Below, one piece after another: positions 44,103-54,904 of a stretch of 64,000 bases of DNA (the stretch's first letter is position 1; each line of letters opens with the position of its first letter). The notes beneath the pieces are model-generated. The model was not told the DNA's origin. It saw only the letters and a list, made by a program, of their open reading frames with translations, and ran no database searches. The translations under genes were made by a program, and so were the position numbers. This DNA is from Sphingopyxis sp. Lineage in GTDB: Bacteria > Pseudomonadota > Alphaproteobacteria > Sphingomonadales > Sphingomonadaceae. The DNA lies in the NCBI GenBank assembly GCA_013823985.1, contig PNNB01000057.1, positions 40,837-104,836 on the forward strand, in the 5' to 3' direction.

Positions 44103-44888
44103 TCACCACGCGACAAGCAATTGCGCCCCACTTCCGAATGCGATGTTGGGCAGCGCTTTGAAGATGAGGCAATCGCCAGCCGCCGCGGGCTCGCCATCAA
44201 CGAAAACCTCCCCTTCCACCGGTATCAACGCCAACTTCGCTTCGGTCGGTATTTCGGAAAGTTGCGCCGCATCTGTGACATGGCGCATGTGGAAATAGGA
44301 ACTGTCGATGATAAGCGGACCGGCATCGACATTGCCTGAACGTGCATCGGCGTAAGGTTCGGCATTCGCTACCTCTACTCCATCGTCAAGATGGAGCGCG
44401 CGTGGGCGGCCATAATCATAGAGGCGGTAGGTAATGTCCGCATATTGCTGCACTTCAACCAATGTAATGCCCGCGCCGATCGCATGAACGGTTCCGGCGG
44501 GAATGTAGAAGAAGTCACCCGCCTCAACCGGTTTCCAGTCCATCAGATCCTCAATCTCGCCTGACTCACTTGCTGCACGCAATTCTGTCGGGGTTAACGG
44601 CTTCGTCGTTCCAATCCCAAGAACCGCGCCAGGTTCGGCGCCCACGACGAACCAGCATTCTTCCTTGCCCGATGCCTGCCCCCGCGCAAGTGCCTGCGCG
44701 TCATTGGGGTGCACCTGGATCGAGAGCTTTTCCGACGTAAAGAGCCATTTGATGAGGATCGGAAAAGGCGAGGATTCGTCACCTTCAAACCAGACTTCAC
44801 CAATCCGCCGTCCTCCCATATCACCGAAGGCAGATGGAATATCTGTGCGGCCCCATGGTTTTTCGACCATATGTTTCTTCAAATTCAT
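44103..44888 (-). CDS. manA: class I mannose-6-phosphate isomerase
   Basis: 261 residues, the short cupin form of phosphomannose isomerase that interconverts fructose-6-P and mannose-6-P for GDP-mannose and polysaccharide synthesis. Landmarks are EKPWGR near the start, LIKWLFTSEKLSIQVHP (zinc His), the ECWFVVGAEPGA segment, YIPAGTVHAIG and TYRLYDYGR. The ATG at 44888 (MNLKKHMVEKPWG) is used; the frame extends 90 bases further without a good ribosome site. Divergent from glcB. Confidence 0.9.
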   Translation of the reverse strand: MNLKKHMVEKPWGRTDIPSAFGDMGGRRIGEVWFEGDESSPFPILIKWLFTSEKLSIQVHPNDAQALARGQASGKEECWFVVGAEPGAVLGIGTTKPLTPTELRAASESGEIEDLMDWKPVEAGDFFYIPAGTVHAIGAGITLVEVQQYADITYRLYDYGRPRALHLDDGVEVANAEPYADARSGNVDAGPLIIDSSYFHMRHVTDAAQLSEIPTEAKLALIPVEGEVFVDGEPAAAGDCLIFKALPNIAFGSGAQLLVAW

Positions 44889-44998
44889 CTCATTTCGCCT
44901 AACAGTAATTTTCCGCTTTTGCACCGCCGAAAGTCCGGCTAGGGCGTTGCAAATAATAAAACTCTCCCCGGGCGCCAATGTTCACACTGGAGCCAAAA

Positions 44999-47071
44999 AT
45001 GACTCAATATGTATCCCGTTCAGGCCTGCAAGTCGCAGAAGAGCTGGCAAATTTCGTAGAAACCCGCGCGCTCGCCGGCACTGGCATTTCGGCCGATGCG
45101 TTGTGGCAAGGGCTTGCCGCAATCCTCGACCAACTTGCCCCGCAAAACAGGGCGCTGCTCGCCAAGCGCGACGATTTGCAGGCGAAGATAGACGCATGGC
45201 ATCGCGCCCATCCCGGTCCGATTTCGGACATGCAATGCTATCAAAGCTTCCTGCGGGAAATCGGCTACCTTGTCCCCGAACCCACCCCTTTTGCGGTCGG
45301 CACGCAGAGTGTCGATGCCGAAATCGCCACCATGGCAGGCCCGCAATTGGTGGTTCCGTCGCTGAACGACCGCTTTGTGCTGAACGCCGCAAACGCTCGG
45401 TGGGGCAGCCTCTACGATGCGCTTTACGGGACAGACGTACTCGATGCCGCCCCCGCACAACCGGGGGGTTATGATGCCACACGCGGCACTGCGGTCATCG
45501 CCTATGCCCGCGACTTTCTGAATGCAACGATTCCGGGTTGGGAAGCCGTTTTGGCGGGCGGAACCTCACCCCATTTTGTGACGAAAGCCGTTTCCGGCGA
45601 TAAATCCAAATATCTGTTCAAGCAAAATGGCCTGCATATCGAGATCTTGGTCGATCCTGCGCATCCCATTGGTGCGACGGACACGCTGGGCATAGCCGAG
45701 GTCACGCTGGAAGCCGCGCTGACGACTATTATCGACCTCGAAGATTCAGTCGCGGCAGTGGATGCACAGGATAAGGTCGCCGCGTACACCAATTGGCTGG
45801 GCCTCATGCGCGGCGATCTGGTGGCATCTTTCGAAAAGGGCGGACGGACCTTGACCCGCTCGCTTGATCCGGATCGTGTCTATGGCGACATCACCCTGCC
45901 CGGCCGCAGCCTGATGTTCGTCCGCAATGTCGGGCATTTGATGACCAATCCGGCTGTACTTTTTGCTGATGGGGGCGAAGCACCGGAAGGCATATTGGAC
46001 GCGCTCTTTACATCGCTGTGCGCCCTGCACGATCTTAAAGGCCTCGGAACCCATCGCAACAGCCGCGCTGGTTCGATCTATATCGTGAAACCAAAGATGC
46101 ACGGGCCAGAGGAAGCCGTCCTAACCAACGCGCTTTTCGACGCGGTCGAGGATGTCCTCGGCCTTGCGCGCCACACCATCAAGGTCGGCGTTATGGATGA
46201 AGAGCGCCGGACCAGCGCCAACCTTGCCGCCTGTATCCATGCCGTCAAGGACCGCATCGTGTTCATCAACACAGGCTTCCTGGACCGCACAGGCGACGAA
46301 ATGCACACTGCGATGCAGGCAGGCCCGATGATCCGCAAGGCCGAGATGAAAACATCAAGCTGGATCCAGGCTTATGAAGCCCGCAATGTGCAGATCGGTC
46401 TGGCGTGCGGCCTTTCCGGCAAGGCACAAATCGGCAAGGGCATGTGGGCCGCGCCGGATATGATGAAGGACATGATGGTCCAGAAGATCGGCCATCCCAA
46501 GGCGGGCGCCAATACGGCGTGGGTACCCTCCCCCACTGCGGCAACCTTGCACGCAATGCACTACCACCAGTTCGACGTCTTTGGCCGGCAAGCTGAATTG
46601 GCGACCGAGCCGACACCCGGTCTCGATCCGCTTCTCTCTATTCCGGTAGCGCCAGTGGGCCATAACTGGTCGGACGAAGAGGTGACGCAGGAATTGGAAA
46701 ACAACGCCCAGGGGATTTTGGGCTATGTCGTCCGCTGGATTGATCAGGGCGTAGGCTGTTCCAAGGTTCCGGACATTCACGATGTCGGTCTGATGGAAGA
46801 CCGCGCGACTTTGCGTATATCGTCCCAGCATATCGCCAACTGGCTGCTGCATGGCATCGCGACCGAAGCACAGGTGGACGCCGCCCTGACCAAAATGGCC
46901 GCCAAGGTCGATGAACAGAATGCGGGCGACCCGTTTTATGAAAAACTGACACCGGATGGCATCGCGTTCAAAGCCGCCCGTGCACTTATTTTTGAAGGTG
47001 TGCTCCAACCCAACGGCTATACCGAACCGTTGCTGCACAAATTCCGGCTGGAAAAGAAAGCCGCCGCTTAA
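44999..47071 (+). CDS. glcB: malate synthase G
   Basis: Condenses glyoxylate with acetyl-CoA to give malate in the glyoxylate route, allowing growth on C2 compounds or fatty acids. 690 residues, matching the G isoform, a single chain with a Mg2+ TIM barrel. Landmarks are [43 protein letters not shown], and [10 protein letters not shown]. The C-terminal catalytic-Asp region is [24 protein letters not shown] 44999 lies 6 bases after GGAG. No isocitrate lyase in the window. Its stop overlaps the convergent M48 stop in a shared TTAA. Confidence 0.97.
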   Translation: MTQYVSRSGLQVAEELANFVETRALAGTGISADALWQGLAAILDQLAPQNRALLAKRDDLQAKIDAWHRAHPGPISDMQCYQSFLREIGYLVPEPTPFAVGTQSVDAEIATMAGPQLVVPSLNDRFVLNAANARWGSLYDALYGTDVLDAAPAQPGGYDATRGTAVIAYARDFLNATIPGWEAVLAGGTSPHFVTKAVSGDKSKYLFKQNGLHIEILVDPAHPIGATDTLGIAEVTLEAALTTIIDLEDSVAAVDAQDKVAAYTNWLGLMRGDLVASFEKGGRTLTRSLDPDRVYGDITLPGRSLMFVRNVGHLMTNPAVLFADGGEAPEGILDALFTSLCALHDLKGLGTHRNSRAGSIYIVKPKMHGPEEAVLTNALFDAVEDVLGLARHTIKVGVMDEERRTSANLAACIHAVKDRIVFINTGFLDRTGDEMHTAMQAGPMIRKAEMKTSSWIQAYEARNVQIGLACGLSGKAQIGKGMWAAPDMMKDMMVQKIGHPKAGANTAWVPSPTAATLHAMHYHQFDVFGRQAELATEPTPGLDPLLSIPVAPVGHNWSDEEVTQELENNAQGILGYVVRWIDQGVGCSKVPDIHDVGLMEDRATLRISSQHIANWLLHGIATEAQVDAALTKMAAKVDEQNAGDPFYEKLTPDGIAFKAARALIFEGVLQPNGYTEPLLHKFRLEKKAAA

Positions 47072-48240
47072 GGCGTCGGTTTCTTTTTCAACTGCTCCGC
47101 CTTCCAGTCCATCGCACGGCGTACGCGCCGTTCGACGGATGGGTGGGAGTAGAAGGCAATTTCTTCAAAAGCCGAGGGCCTTGGATAACGATACTCCGCC
47201 GTTTTCACGAGGGCGCCTGCCAAGGCATCGGGCAAGTTAACGGTGCGCAGCGAATAGGCATCAGCCTCGCTTTCACCCATGCGGGTGACGCTGTTTAAAA
47301 CCGGCTGCGCCAGTACGCCCAGCACCGACACGATGAACAACAGGACGGGCAAGCCCTCGGCATCACCTACCTTTGCTGTGCTGCCGAACAGTGCGGCCAC
47401 ACGGCCGAATAGCCGGTCGGCCAGGAAGAAGCCGAGCATCGCAAGGCCCGCAAAAAGAAACACGATACGCCAGACATGCCCCAGCACATAATGGCCAATC
47501 TCGTGCCCCGTGACCGCCTTGACCTCATCGAGCGACGCTTGCTTCATGGCGACATCGGAAATAGCGATCCGCGCAGACCCGAACACGCCCGAGACATTGG
47601 CGGTAAAATTATTGGACTGGCGCGAACCATCGAACATCAGCACGCGGTCGTGCGGGATGTTGGCCTCGTCCGCCATTTCCAGCAATGCAGTCCGCACGGG
47701 ACCTTCCGGCACGGGTTTATAGTCGTTGAATATAGGCTCGATCAGGACAGGCGACAGCAATATTGTCGCCGCTGCAGCAAAGGCCGTCAGACCGCCCGAC
47801 CAAAGCCACCAACTTTTCCCTGTGCGCCGGATCAGGGCATACACGCCTAAAAAGAATAACCCGCCCAGAACGCTCGACAGCACAATGCCAATGGCGTCCT
47901 GCGCAAGGAAGTCTCCCAAAGGTTGGCTTGTACGGCCATAGCCGCGTTCAAAACCCCATTCCTCGTACAGACCCCATGGTAAGCTGATCAGTGCGGACAG
48001 AAAGAAAAAGGCGGTGCAGACTACCAAGGTCCGCAAGCCCCAACCGCTCTTTTCCAGCCGGTTCGATAAACGGTTCAGCAAGCCCGTGCGGACGATGATC
48101 CAGGTCACCAACGCTGTCACAATCAACCCGCCAAGCATCAGCCAATGTGTTCCGCTTGTATAGCTTGCCGCCTTTTGCAGTGCTTCAGGCCCCAAACTGT
48201 CAATATAGCGCGCGGTTTCCACCGCAGGATCGAATGCCAT
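47068..48240 (-). CDS. M48 family metalloprotease (CAAX protease 1 / Ste24-like)
   Basis: 390 residues with several membrane helices and the zinc motif HEIGH at 246-250 in [14 protein letters not shown], plus a downstream [10 protein letters not shown] supplying the third ligand. The N-terminal peptidase extension ([15 protein letters not shown]) is the CAAX_protease_N type of Ste24. In bacteria such enzymes degrade membrane proteins in quality control. It shares a 7-bp dyad promoter region with the divergent LuxR-type regulator. Confidence 0.92.
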   Translation of the reverse strand: MAFDPAVETARYIDSLGPEALQKAASYTSGTHWLMLGGLIVTALVTWIIVRTGLLNRLSNRLEKSGWGLRTLVVCTAFFFLSALISLPWGLYEEWGFERGYGRTSQPLGDFLAQDAIGIVLSSVLGGLFFLGVYALIRRTGKSWWLWSGGLTAFAAAATILLSPVLIEPIFNDYKPVPEGPVRTALLEMADEANIPHDRVLMFDGSRQSNNFTANVSGVFGSARIAISDVAMKQASLDEVKAVTGHEIGHYVLGHVWRIVFLFAGLAMLGFFLADRLFGRVAALFGSTAKVGDAEGLPVLLFIVSVLGVLAQPVLNSVTRMGESEADAYSLRTVNLPDALAGALVKTAEYRYPRPSAFEEIAFYSHPSVERRVRRAMDWKAEQLKKKPTP

Positions 48241-48260
48241 TCCTAAAGTCCCTCTGTTTC

Positions 48261-48284
48261 GCTGTATTAGCTATATCATACAGC
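48261..48284. promoter_or_regulatory. operator-like dyad GCTGTAT-N10-ATACAGC
   Basis: A perfect 7-base inverted repeat (48261-48267 and 48278-48284) in the divergent promoter between the M48 protease and the LuxR-type regulator. The same hexamer pair, in reversed order, recurs in the hairpin at 49414-49435 before the OPT gene. Confidence 0.45.
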
Positions 48285-48351
48285 AATAGGGTGCAAGGCG
48301 TATTGCACGCATGTCTTGCGTCACAAGGAAACGCGTGGTTTATGCACATCG

Positions 48352-48762
48352 ATGTGGAGGTTAGTCGTCTTTTATGGCTTGGCGCTTGCCGCGCTCGCAT
48401 TCCTGTTGGAATGGCTTGATTACAAACGAACCATCCAGCACTGGTCCTTTGAGTTTTACGTAGCCTGCATCGCTGTCATTTTCGTTATCCTGGGCATCTG
48501 GATCGGAAACCGCCTGACCGCGAAGCCACGCGAAAGCTTTGCACGAAATGATGCCGCCATCGCGACACTCGGCATCAGTGCGCGCGAGGTTGAAGTATTG
48601 GAGATGCTGTCCGCCGGACACGCAAATAAAGTCATTGCCCGTCACCTCGACATATCTCCGAACACTGTCAAAACCCATGTCGCGCGTCTGTATGAAAAGC
48701 TGGAAGTAGCCAGCCGGACCCAAGCGATCAGCCGGGCGCGGGAGCTTGATATTCTCCCCTGA
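48352..48762 (+). CDS. membrane-anchored LuxR-type HTH regulator
   Basis: 136 residues. Two membrane helices (about 4-21 and 36-53) precede a GerE/LuxR helix-turn-helix at 73-130 (ISAREVEVLEMLSAGHANKVIARHLDISPNTVKTHVARLYEKL). There is no receiver domain, so the signal is probably sensed in or at the membrane. The ATG at 48352 is used, though no strong ribosome site is visible and a TTG at 48316 is in frame. It is followed 100 bases on by a DUF4199 membrane protein, a likely partner or target. Confidence 0.8.
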   Translation: MWRLVVFYGLALAALAFLLEWLDYKRTIQHWSFEFYVACIAVIFVILGIWIGNRLTAKPRESFARNDAAIATLGISAREVEVLEMLSAGHANKVIARHLDISPNTVKTHVARLYEKLEVASRTQAISRARELDILP

Positions 48763-48766
48763 AATG

Positions 48767-48789
48767 GGGTGATTGCTGCCAAATCACCC
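48767..48789 (+). other. dyad/hairpin between the LuxR-type regulator and DUF4199
   Basis: GGGTGATT (48767-48774) pairs perfectly with AATCACCC (48782-48789) around 7 bases, overlapping a CCCATATGGG palindrome (48787-48796). No T-run follows. It may be an operator for the regulator or a weak attenuator before the DUF4199 gene. Confidence 0.4.
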
Positions 48790-48862
48790 ATATGGGCGAT
48801 AGCTTTGCTGGATTGTCCTGCCCTAAAAATTGCGGCATCCACAACAGTGAGGGAGATAATTT

Positions 48863-49399
48863 ATGGGACGTATTATCCTGGTCTACGGCGTTATCGCGGG
48901 CGTCACCGTTGCAATATTGATGCGTATTGCAATGATGCTGTTCCCGGAAGGCGGCATCGACGGCATGATCGCCGGATTCTCATCCATGATCATCGCTTTG
49001 TCGTTCGTCTTTATCGGCGTGAAGCGTTATCGCGATCTGGAATTGGGGGGTATCATTCGCTTCTGGCGCGCCTTGGGTGTTGGCTTTGCGATCGCGGTTA
49101 TTGCGTCGCTCTTTTACGTCGCAGCATGGGAACTCTATTTGTATCTGACCAACTACACATTCATGGACGAGTATATCAACGCGACACTCGAGCAGGCAAA
49201 AAGCCAGGGCAAATCCGCAGCGGAACTCGCCGCCATGGCGCGCGAAATGGACAGCTTCCGTGCGCTCTATGCAAATCCGTTTAGCCGGATGGCGATTACC
49301 TTCACCGAAATATCGCCCATTGCGGTACTAATGCCTTTGATTTCAGCGACCTTGCTCCGCAACAGCCGTTTCTTGCCTGCAAAAGCGGCTACTGCTTGA
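48863..49399 (+). CDS. DUF4199 membrane protein
   Basis: 178 residues with four predicted helices (about 4-26, 36-54, 69-92 and 143-165). A central soluble segment carries FMDEYINATLEQAKSQGKSAAELAAMAREMD, an amphipathic helix. This matches DUF4199, of unknown function. A strong GAGGGAGA ribosome site precedes ATG 48863. Pairing with the membrane LuxR-type gene suggests a small signalling unit; this is inference. Confidence 0.85.
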   Translation: MGRIILVYGVIAGVTVAILMRIAMMLFPEGGIDGMIAGFSSMIIALSFVFIGVKRYRDLELGGIIRFWRALGVGFAIAVIASLFYVAAWELYLYLTNYTFMDEYINATLEQAKSQGKSAAELAAMAREMDSFRALYANPFSRMAITFTEISPIAVLMPLISATLLRNSRFLPAKAATA

Positions 49400-49413
49400 A
49401 TTAAAAGTCTTTT

Positions 49414-49435
49414 CCGATACAGTCCGCTGTATCGG
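49414..49435 (+). other. perfect hairpin before the OPT transporter gene
   Basis: CCGATACAG (49414-49422) / CTGTATCGG (49427-49435), TCCG loop, directly followed by the ribosome site GGGAGA of the next gene. It could end the upstream transcript weakly, mask the ribosome site, or be an operator sharing ATACAG half-sites with the dyad at 48261. Confidence 0.45.
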
Positions 49436-49446
49436 GAGATACGAAC

Positions 49447-51372
49447 ATGCGGGAATTAACAATCCGGTCCGTCATTTTGGGCGGCCTGATCACTTTGCTT
49501 TTCACGGCAGCGAATGTTTATCTGGGGCTGAAGGCCGGATTGACCTTCGCCACATCCATTCCAGCTGCCGTCATCTCCATGGCGATATTGCGGATGTTGC
49601 CCGGCGGCACAATCTTGGAAAACAATATCGTTCAGACCATCGCCAGTGCGGCGGGGACCTTATCGGCCATCATCTTTGTGCTGCCGGGTCTGGTCATATT
49701 GGGATATTGGCAAGGCTTCCCCTTCCTGACGACCGCTGCCGTCTGCGCGACGGGTGGCATCTTGGGCGTCATGTTTTCGGTGCCCCTTCGCCGCGCGTTG
49801 GTGACAGGGTCTGATCTTCCCTATCCGGAAGGAAAAGCCGCAGCCGAAGTGCTAATCGTAGGTTCTGCCGAAGGTGCGGGGTCGGATGAAAACAAGCGCG
49901 GTCTGACCACCATCATGGTCAATGCGTTGCTTTCTGCCGGACTCTCGCTCCTGATATCCATGAAGCTCGTTGCGGGCGAAATAGCCCGCTATTTCAAGGT
50001 AGGCGCTGGTGCAACCGGTGCCTCAACCTCGCTCAGTATGGCGCTGGTCGGGGTCGGGCATCTGGTTGGCCTGTCGGTGGGTCTTGCGATGCTGCTTGGC
50101 ATGGCGATTAGCTGGATCGGGCTCGTGCCCTATTTCAGCCAGGGCGTGGCCGGTGCCGATGCAGCGGAAATCGCCGGAACCGTTTTCCGTGAAAAGGCCC
50201 GCTTCATTGGCGCAGGCACAATTGGCGTAGCCGCGATCTGGACCTTGCTGAAAATCATCGGTCCGATTGTGCAGGGTCTGAAAGGTGCAATGGCCGCATC
50301 TGCGGCGCGGTCCGCAGGTGATACACTTTCGCTGACCGAGCGTGATATCCCGATCAAGACCGTTGGTGCGATCATCATTGCAACCTTGGTCCCCATTGTT
50401 TTTCTGCTCTGGCAGTTTTTAAATGCCACACCGCTTGCCGGAATGGCGGGACCCATGATTGGCCTCACAATCATCTATATCCTGCTCGCAGGCGTCGTTA
50501 TCGCTTCGGTCTGCGGCTACATGGCCGGCCTGATCGGCGCGTCGAACAGCCCGATTTCAGGCGTCGGTATATTGGCCGTGGTTGGCGCATCGTTGATGCT
50601 GCTCGGCTTTTTCGGTCGTGGCGGGACGCCGGATGAAACCAGCGCGATGATCGCCTACGCCCTGTTCGCCACCGCCATTGTGTTTGGCATTGCGACCATT
50701 TCCAATGACAATCTTCAGGATTTGAAAACGGGCCAGATAGTCGGCGCGACGCCATGGCGGCAACAGATTGCATTGGTCATCGGCGTGCTTTTCGGCAGCC
50801 TCGCCATCCCGCCGGTGCTTGACCTGTTGAACAATGCGTTCGGCTTTGCAGGCAGTGCAGGCGCAGGTGAAAACGCGTTGGCCGCACCGCAGGCCTTGCT
50901 GATTTCGGCCTTGGCCAAAGGCGTGCTGGGCGGCGATCTCGACTGGCCATTATTAGGCCTTGGCGCCCTCATTGGCGTAGCGGTTGTGATTGCAGACGAA
51001 TTGCTGGGCAAGGCAGGCAAGCGGCGCCTGCCGCCGCTTGGCGTTGGCATGGGCGTCTATCTTCCGATGGCGCTAACATTCCTGATCGTAGTGGGTACCG
51101 TGCTCGGCCATTATTACGACAAATGGGCCGAAGCGCGCAAAGACCCCGAGGCTGCCAAACGCATGGGCGTCCTTGCCGCCACCGGCCTGATCGTCGGCGA
51201 AAGCCTGTTCGGCGTCGCTTTTGCCGGGATTGTCGCGGGCAGCGGCAGCGATGCGCCTCTGGCCGTCGTGGGGGAAAGCTTCGCGCCCATCGCGGAATAT
51301 GGCGGCGCTGCCGTGTTTATCGCGATGCTGTGGTGGGTCTACAGCCGGACCCGACGTGAGGCATCGAAATAG
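49447..51372 (+). CDS. OPT family oligopeptide transporter
   Basis: 641 residues with about 15 membrane helices. Signature stretches are ELTIRSVILGGLITLLFTAANVYLGLKAGLTFATSIPAAV at the N-terminus (quoted in part: GLKAGLTFATSIPAAV), LPYPEGKAAAEVL, and IGASNSPISGVGI, typical of the bacterial OPT branch. Substrates are oligopeptides or metal chelates; none is implied by context. It lies 47 bases after DUF4199. It ends 25 bases from the convergent trxB. Confidence 0.92.
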   Translation: MRELTIRSVILGGLITLLFTAANVYLGLKAGLTFATSIPAAVISMAILRMLPGGTILENNIVQTIASAAGTLSAIIFVLPGLVILGYWQGFPFLTTAAVCATGGILGVMFSVPLRRALVTGSDLPYPEGKAAAEVLIVGSAEGAGSDENKRGLTTIMVNALLSAGLSLLISMKLVAGEIARYFKVGAGATGASTSLSMALVGVGHLVGLSVGLAMLLGMAISWIGLVPYFSQGVAGADAAEIAGTVFREKARFIGAGTIGVAAIWTLLKIIGPIVQGLKGAMAASAARSAGDTLSLTERDIPIKTVGAIIIATLVPIVFLLWQFLNATPLAGMAGPMIGLTIIYILLAGVVIASVCGYMAGLIGASNSPISGVGILAVVGASLMLLGFFGRGGTPDETSAMIAYALFATAIVFGIATISNDNLQDLKTGQIVGATPWRQQIALVIGVLFGSLAIPPVLDLLNNAFGFAGSAGAGENALAAPQALLISALAKGVLGGDLDWPLLGLGALIGVAVVIADELLGKAGKRRLPPLGVGMGVYLPMALTFLIVVGTVLGHYYDKWAEARKDPEAAKRMGVLAATGLIVGESLFGVAFAGIVAGSGSDAPLAVVGESFAPIAEYGGAAVFIAMLWWVYSRTRREASK

Positions 51373-51373
51373 C

Positions 51374-51387
51374 CGGGCATATGCCCG
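51374..51387. terminator. palindrome CGGGCATATGCCCG between convergent genes
   Basis: A 14-base perfect palindrome (5-bp stem, ATAT loop) directly after the OPT stop, followed by CGTTT. A weak terminator for both converging transcripts is plausible. Confidence 0.4.
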
Positions 51388-51397
51388 CGTTTAACAG

Positions 51398-52429
<1,032 letters not shown>

Positions 52430-52510
52430 TTATCCCCATAAATTAGGGCTTCACATTAGGCCGCCGTCCAATTATCAGGCGGCGCGTAACAAGCTTCAGG
52501 GAGCATTTTC

Positions 52511-52828
52511 ATGGCCAAAGTCACCGTAATCTCACGCAATGGCGAAGGCCGCGAAGTAGAGGCGGAAAATGGTCTGTCGCTGATGGAAGTCATTCGCGAC
52601 AACGGTTTTGACGAATTGCTCGCGCTTTGCGGCGGTTGCTGCTCTTGCGCGACCTGCCATGTGCACATCGACCCCGCCTTCGTCGACAAGCTTCCCAAAA
52701 TGGGCGAAGATGAAAACGACCTGCTCGACAGCACCGATCACCGAAACGAAACATCACGCCTGTCGTGCCAGATTCCGGTCAGCGACGATCTCGACGGTCT
52801 GATCGTAACGATCGCCCCCGAAGACTAA
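52511..52828 (+). CDS. 2Fe-2S ferredoxin (adrenodoxin / ISC type)
   Basis: 105 residues. Cluster ligands are Cys40, Cys46, Cys49 and Cys86 (C-x5-C-x2-C-x36-C), with two extra cysteines at 43-44 in [10 protein letters not shown]. Acidic composition and [18 protein letters not shown] end as in vertebrate-type ferredoxins that serve P450s, Fe-S assembly or Rieske oxygenases. No reductase or P450 is adjacent, so the partner is open. GGGAGC ribosome site. Convergent with the nucleoside transporter, overlapping it by 4 bases. Confidence 0.94.
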   Translation: MAKVTVISRNGEGREVEAENGLSLMEVIRDNGFDELLALCGGCCSCATCHVHIDPAFVDKLPKMGEDENDLLDSTDHRNETSRLSCQIPVSDDLDGLIVTIAPED

Positions 52829-54093
52829 ACCGCCGTTACCAGCCCGATCATCGCCCCCGTCATGGCGGAGGCGAGGTTCCCTGCCACCCAGCTTTTCATG
52901 CCCAGCGACGCCGCATCCGTCCGGCGTGCAGGACATAGTGTGCCGATCGTCGAGACCAGCAAACCCACGCTCGCGAGGTTGGCGAAGCCGCATAATGCAT
53001 ATGTGATGATCAGCTTGCTTCGAACCCCGAGTTCGCCGTCGGACAGTGCCGCCAAGTCCAGATAAGCGACATATTCGTTCAGGATGGCCTTTGTGCCCAT
53101 CAGCCCCCCTGCCGTGCCCGCATCCTCCCAAGGTATGCCTATGGCCCACATGAGTGGTGCGAATATCCAGCCGAAAAAACGGCGTAGCGTCAGTGGACTG
53201 CCGTCGATGAGCGGCAAGACCGCGAGCATCTGGTCAACCAGGGCAACAAGCGCAAATACGACGATGATGATACCGATAACGGCCAGGAACAATTGCACGC
53301 CGTCCATGGTGCCCGTAATAACAGCGTCGATACTGCTTTCATATTTCAGCTCGGTGTCATCGGGATCCATCTGCGTGGCATCATCGCCCGGGACCATCAG
53401 CCGTGCGATCAATATTGAGGCAGGTAGCACGATAAGCGACGCCGAAATCATATGCCCCACCGCATCAGGAACCGCTTTCGACAGCGTCTGCGCGTAAAGG
53501 ATCAGGATGGCGCCCGAGATCGTCGCCATCGCCAGCACCATGACGGCGAACAATTCGCTCCGTCTCATTTTCTCGAAATAGGCCCGCACCACCAGAGGTG
53601 CCTCGACAACACCGAGGAAGATATTGGCACCGGCGCTCAATCCGACAACGCCACTGACCCCCATCGTCTTTTGCAAGGCCCAGCTCAGCCCGCGCACGAT
53701 GAAGGACAGTATCTTCCAGTGCCACAACAGAGCGGAAAGCGCCGAAAAGACGATAACGAGCGGCAAAATCTGGAAGGCGATGATCAGCGGAGGTTGCGCG
53801 CCATCCTTAAGGACAAATGGCATTTCGCCGCCGCCGGTATAACCGAACATATAGCTGGACCCGACCAAGGTCGCCTTTTCGATTGCCATCACTGCATAGT
53901 TGGCAAGCATGACGACGTCCCACACAAAGGGAACGCGCACGATTAAAAGCGCGATGCCGATTTGAAGCAGCAAAGCCCCGCCAACCCAGCGCCAACCCGG
54001 AAACGCCTTGCGATTTTCCGACAACCCCCACGCGATCAGGACGATCAGCGCAATTCCTATCAGCCCCTGCAATTGCTGCAAGACAGCCATCAT
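52825..54093 (-). CDS. concentrative nucleoside transporter (NupC/CNT family)
   Basis: 422 residues with about ten membrane helices. CNT landmarks are FVFGYTGGG-like [11 protein letters not shown] (pore loop), [11 protein letters not shown], the [23 protein letters not shown] segment and the [16 protein letters not shown] stretch. It takes up nucleosides with H+ or Na+. Its ATG overlaps the NUDIX stop (ATGA), so uptake and a nucleotide-like hydrolase are coupled. This complements cytidine deaminase at the window start. Confidence 0.93.
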   Translation of the reverse strand: MMAVLQQLQGLIGIALIVLIAWGLSENRKAFPGWRWVGGALLLQIGIALLIVRVPFVWDVVMLANYAVMAIEKATLVGSSYMFGYTGGGEMPFVLKDGAQPPLIIAFQILPLVIVFSALSALLWHWKILSFIVRGLSWALQKTMGVSGVVGLSAGANIFLGVVEAPLVVRAYFEKMRRSELFAVMVLAMATISGAILILYAQTLSKAVPDAVGHMISASLIVLPASILIARLMVPGDDATQMDPDDTELKYESSIDAVITGTMDGVQLFLAVIGIIIVVFALVALVDQMLAVLPLIDGSPLTLRRFFGWIFAPLMWAIGIPWEDAGTAGGLMGTKAILNEYVAYLDLAALSDGELGVRSKLIITYALCGFANLASVGLLVSTIGTLCPARRTDAASLGMKSWVAGNLASAMTGAMIGLVTAV

Positions 54094-54875
54094 CCGCGCA
54101 TCGCTGTTTCGATAGGTTCGGCAAGAACCGGATAGCCATGCCCTTCCGGTATGCACAGCCAGCTCCCGTCCTCGCGCTTGTCGATATAGGTCTGGACCAT
54201 GGTCACGGGATGCTCTGCCGCGTGACCTGCCGCGGCGTCAAAAGTGCCGAAGAGGGCAAGCCGTTCGAGGTTGCGCCGTGTCGGGAAGATGATCTTGACC
54301 TCATCACGATCCGCTTTGTCCAGAACTTCGGCCGCAGTGGCCCAGAAGAGCGCGCGGTTTTCGGTGTGGTCCACGGTCGCGACAGGGGCTGTTGCACCAG
54401 CATCTGCCAGATAAAAACGTGTGTCAAAAACGCGGCTGGCGCGTTCAAATGCCGGGGGCCGCCAGCGCGACCAGGGCACAAGACGGTCAAAGTCGGGAGC
54501 CCAGCCATAGCGACTGCAAATTGCCTGCAGACTTTCTCCATCGTGCAAGGCGGCGCGCGCTGCGTCGCAATCGGCCGGGTCATTCACACCGGCAAGGCCC
54601 AGCGCCAGTCCCGCTTCCTCAATCGTTTCCCGAATGGCCGCAAGCCGTGCTGCGGCCTCGTCCAGCGGCAAAGGACCGCCCAGCATTTCGGCATAATCAA
54701 AATCGGCTGCATCCACTTTGCCGCCGGGAAACACCGCTGCACCGCCTGCAAAGGCCATCGCCTTGATCCGCTCCACCATCAGCAATAGCGGCGCGCCGCC
54801 CGATGGGTTTTCGCGGAAAATCACCATCGTGGCGGCGGGTGTTGCGATAGGCTCTTCAGCGGTGTCAGAATTCAT
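54090..54875 (-). CDS. NUDIX hydrolase (NUDT19-like)
   Basis: 261 residues. The NUDIX box is recognisable as FPGGKVDAADFD plus RLAAIRETIEEAGLAL, interrupted by a ~20-residue insert between the Gly part and REXXEE, as in NUDT19/CoA diphosphatase relatives. A catalytic REtiEEaG core is intact. Likely cleaves CoA or another nucleoside diphosphate derivative. ATG 54875 is taken as start; ATG 54899 is also in frame. It follows the beta-barrel gene by 29 bases and is coupled to the nucleoside transporter. Confidence 0.8.
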   Translation of the reverse strand: MNSDTAEEPIATPAATMVIFRENPSGGAPLLLMVERIKAMAFAGGAAVFPGGKVDAADFDYAEMLGGPLPLDEAAARLAAIRETIEEAGLALGLAGVNDPADCDAARAALHDGESLQAICSRYGWAPDFDRLVPWSRWRPPAFERASRVFDTRFYLADAGATAPVATVDHTENRALFWATAAEVLDKADRDEVKIIFPTRRNLERLALFGTFDAAAGHAAEHPVTMVQTYIDKREDGSWLCIPEGHGYPVLAEPIETAMRG

Positions 54876-54904
54876 CCCGCCACAAAAGCATGCTTTCATG
54901 ACAG

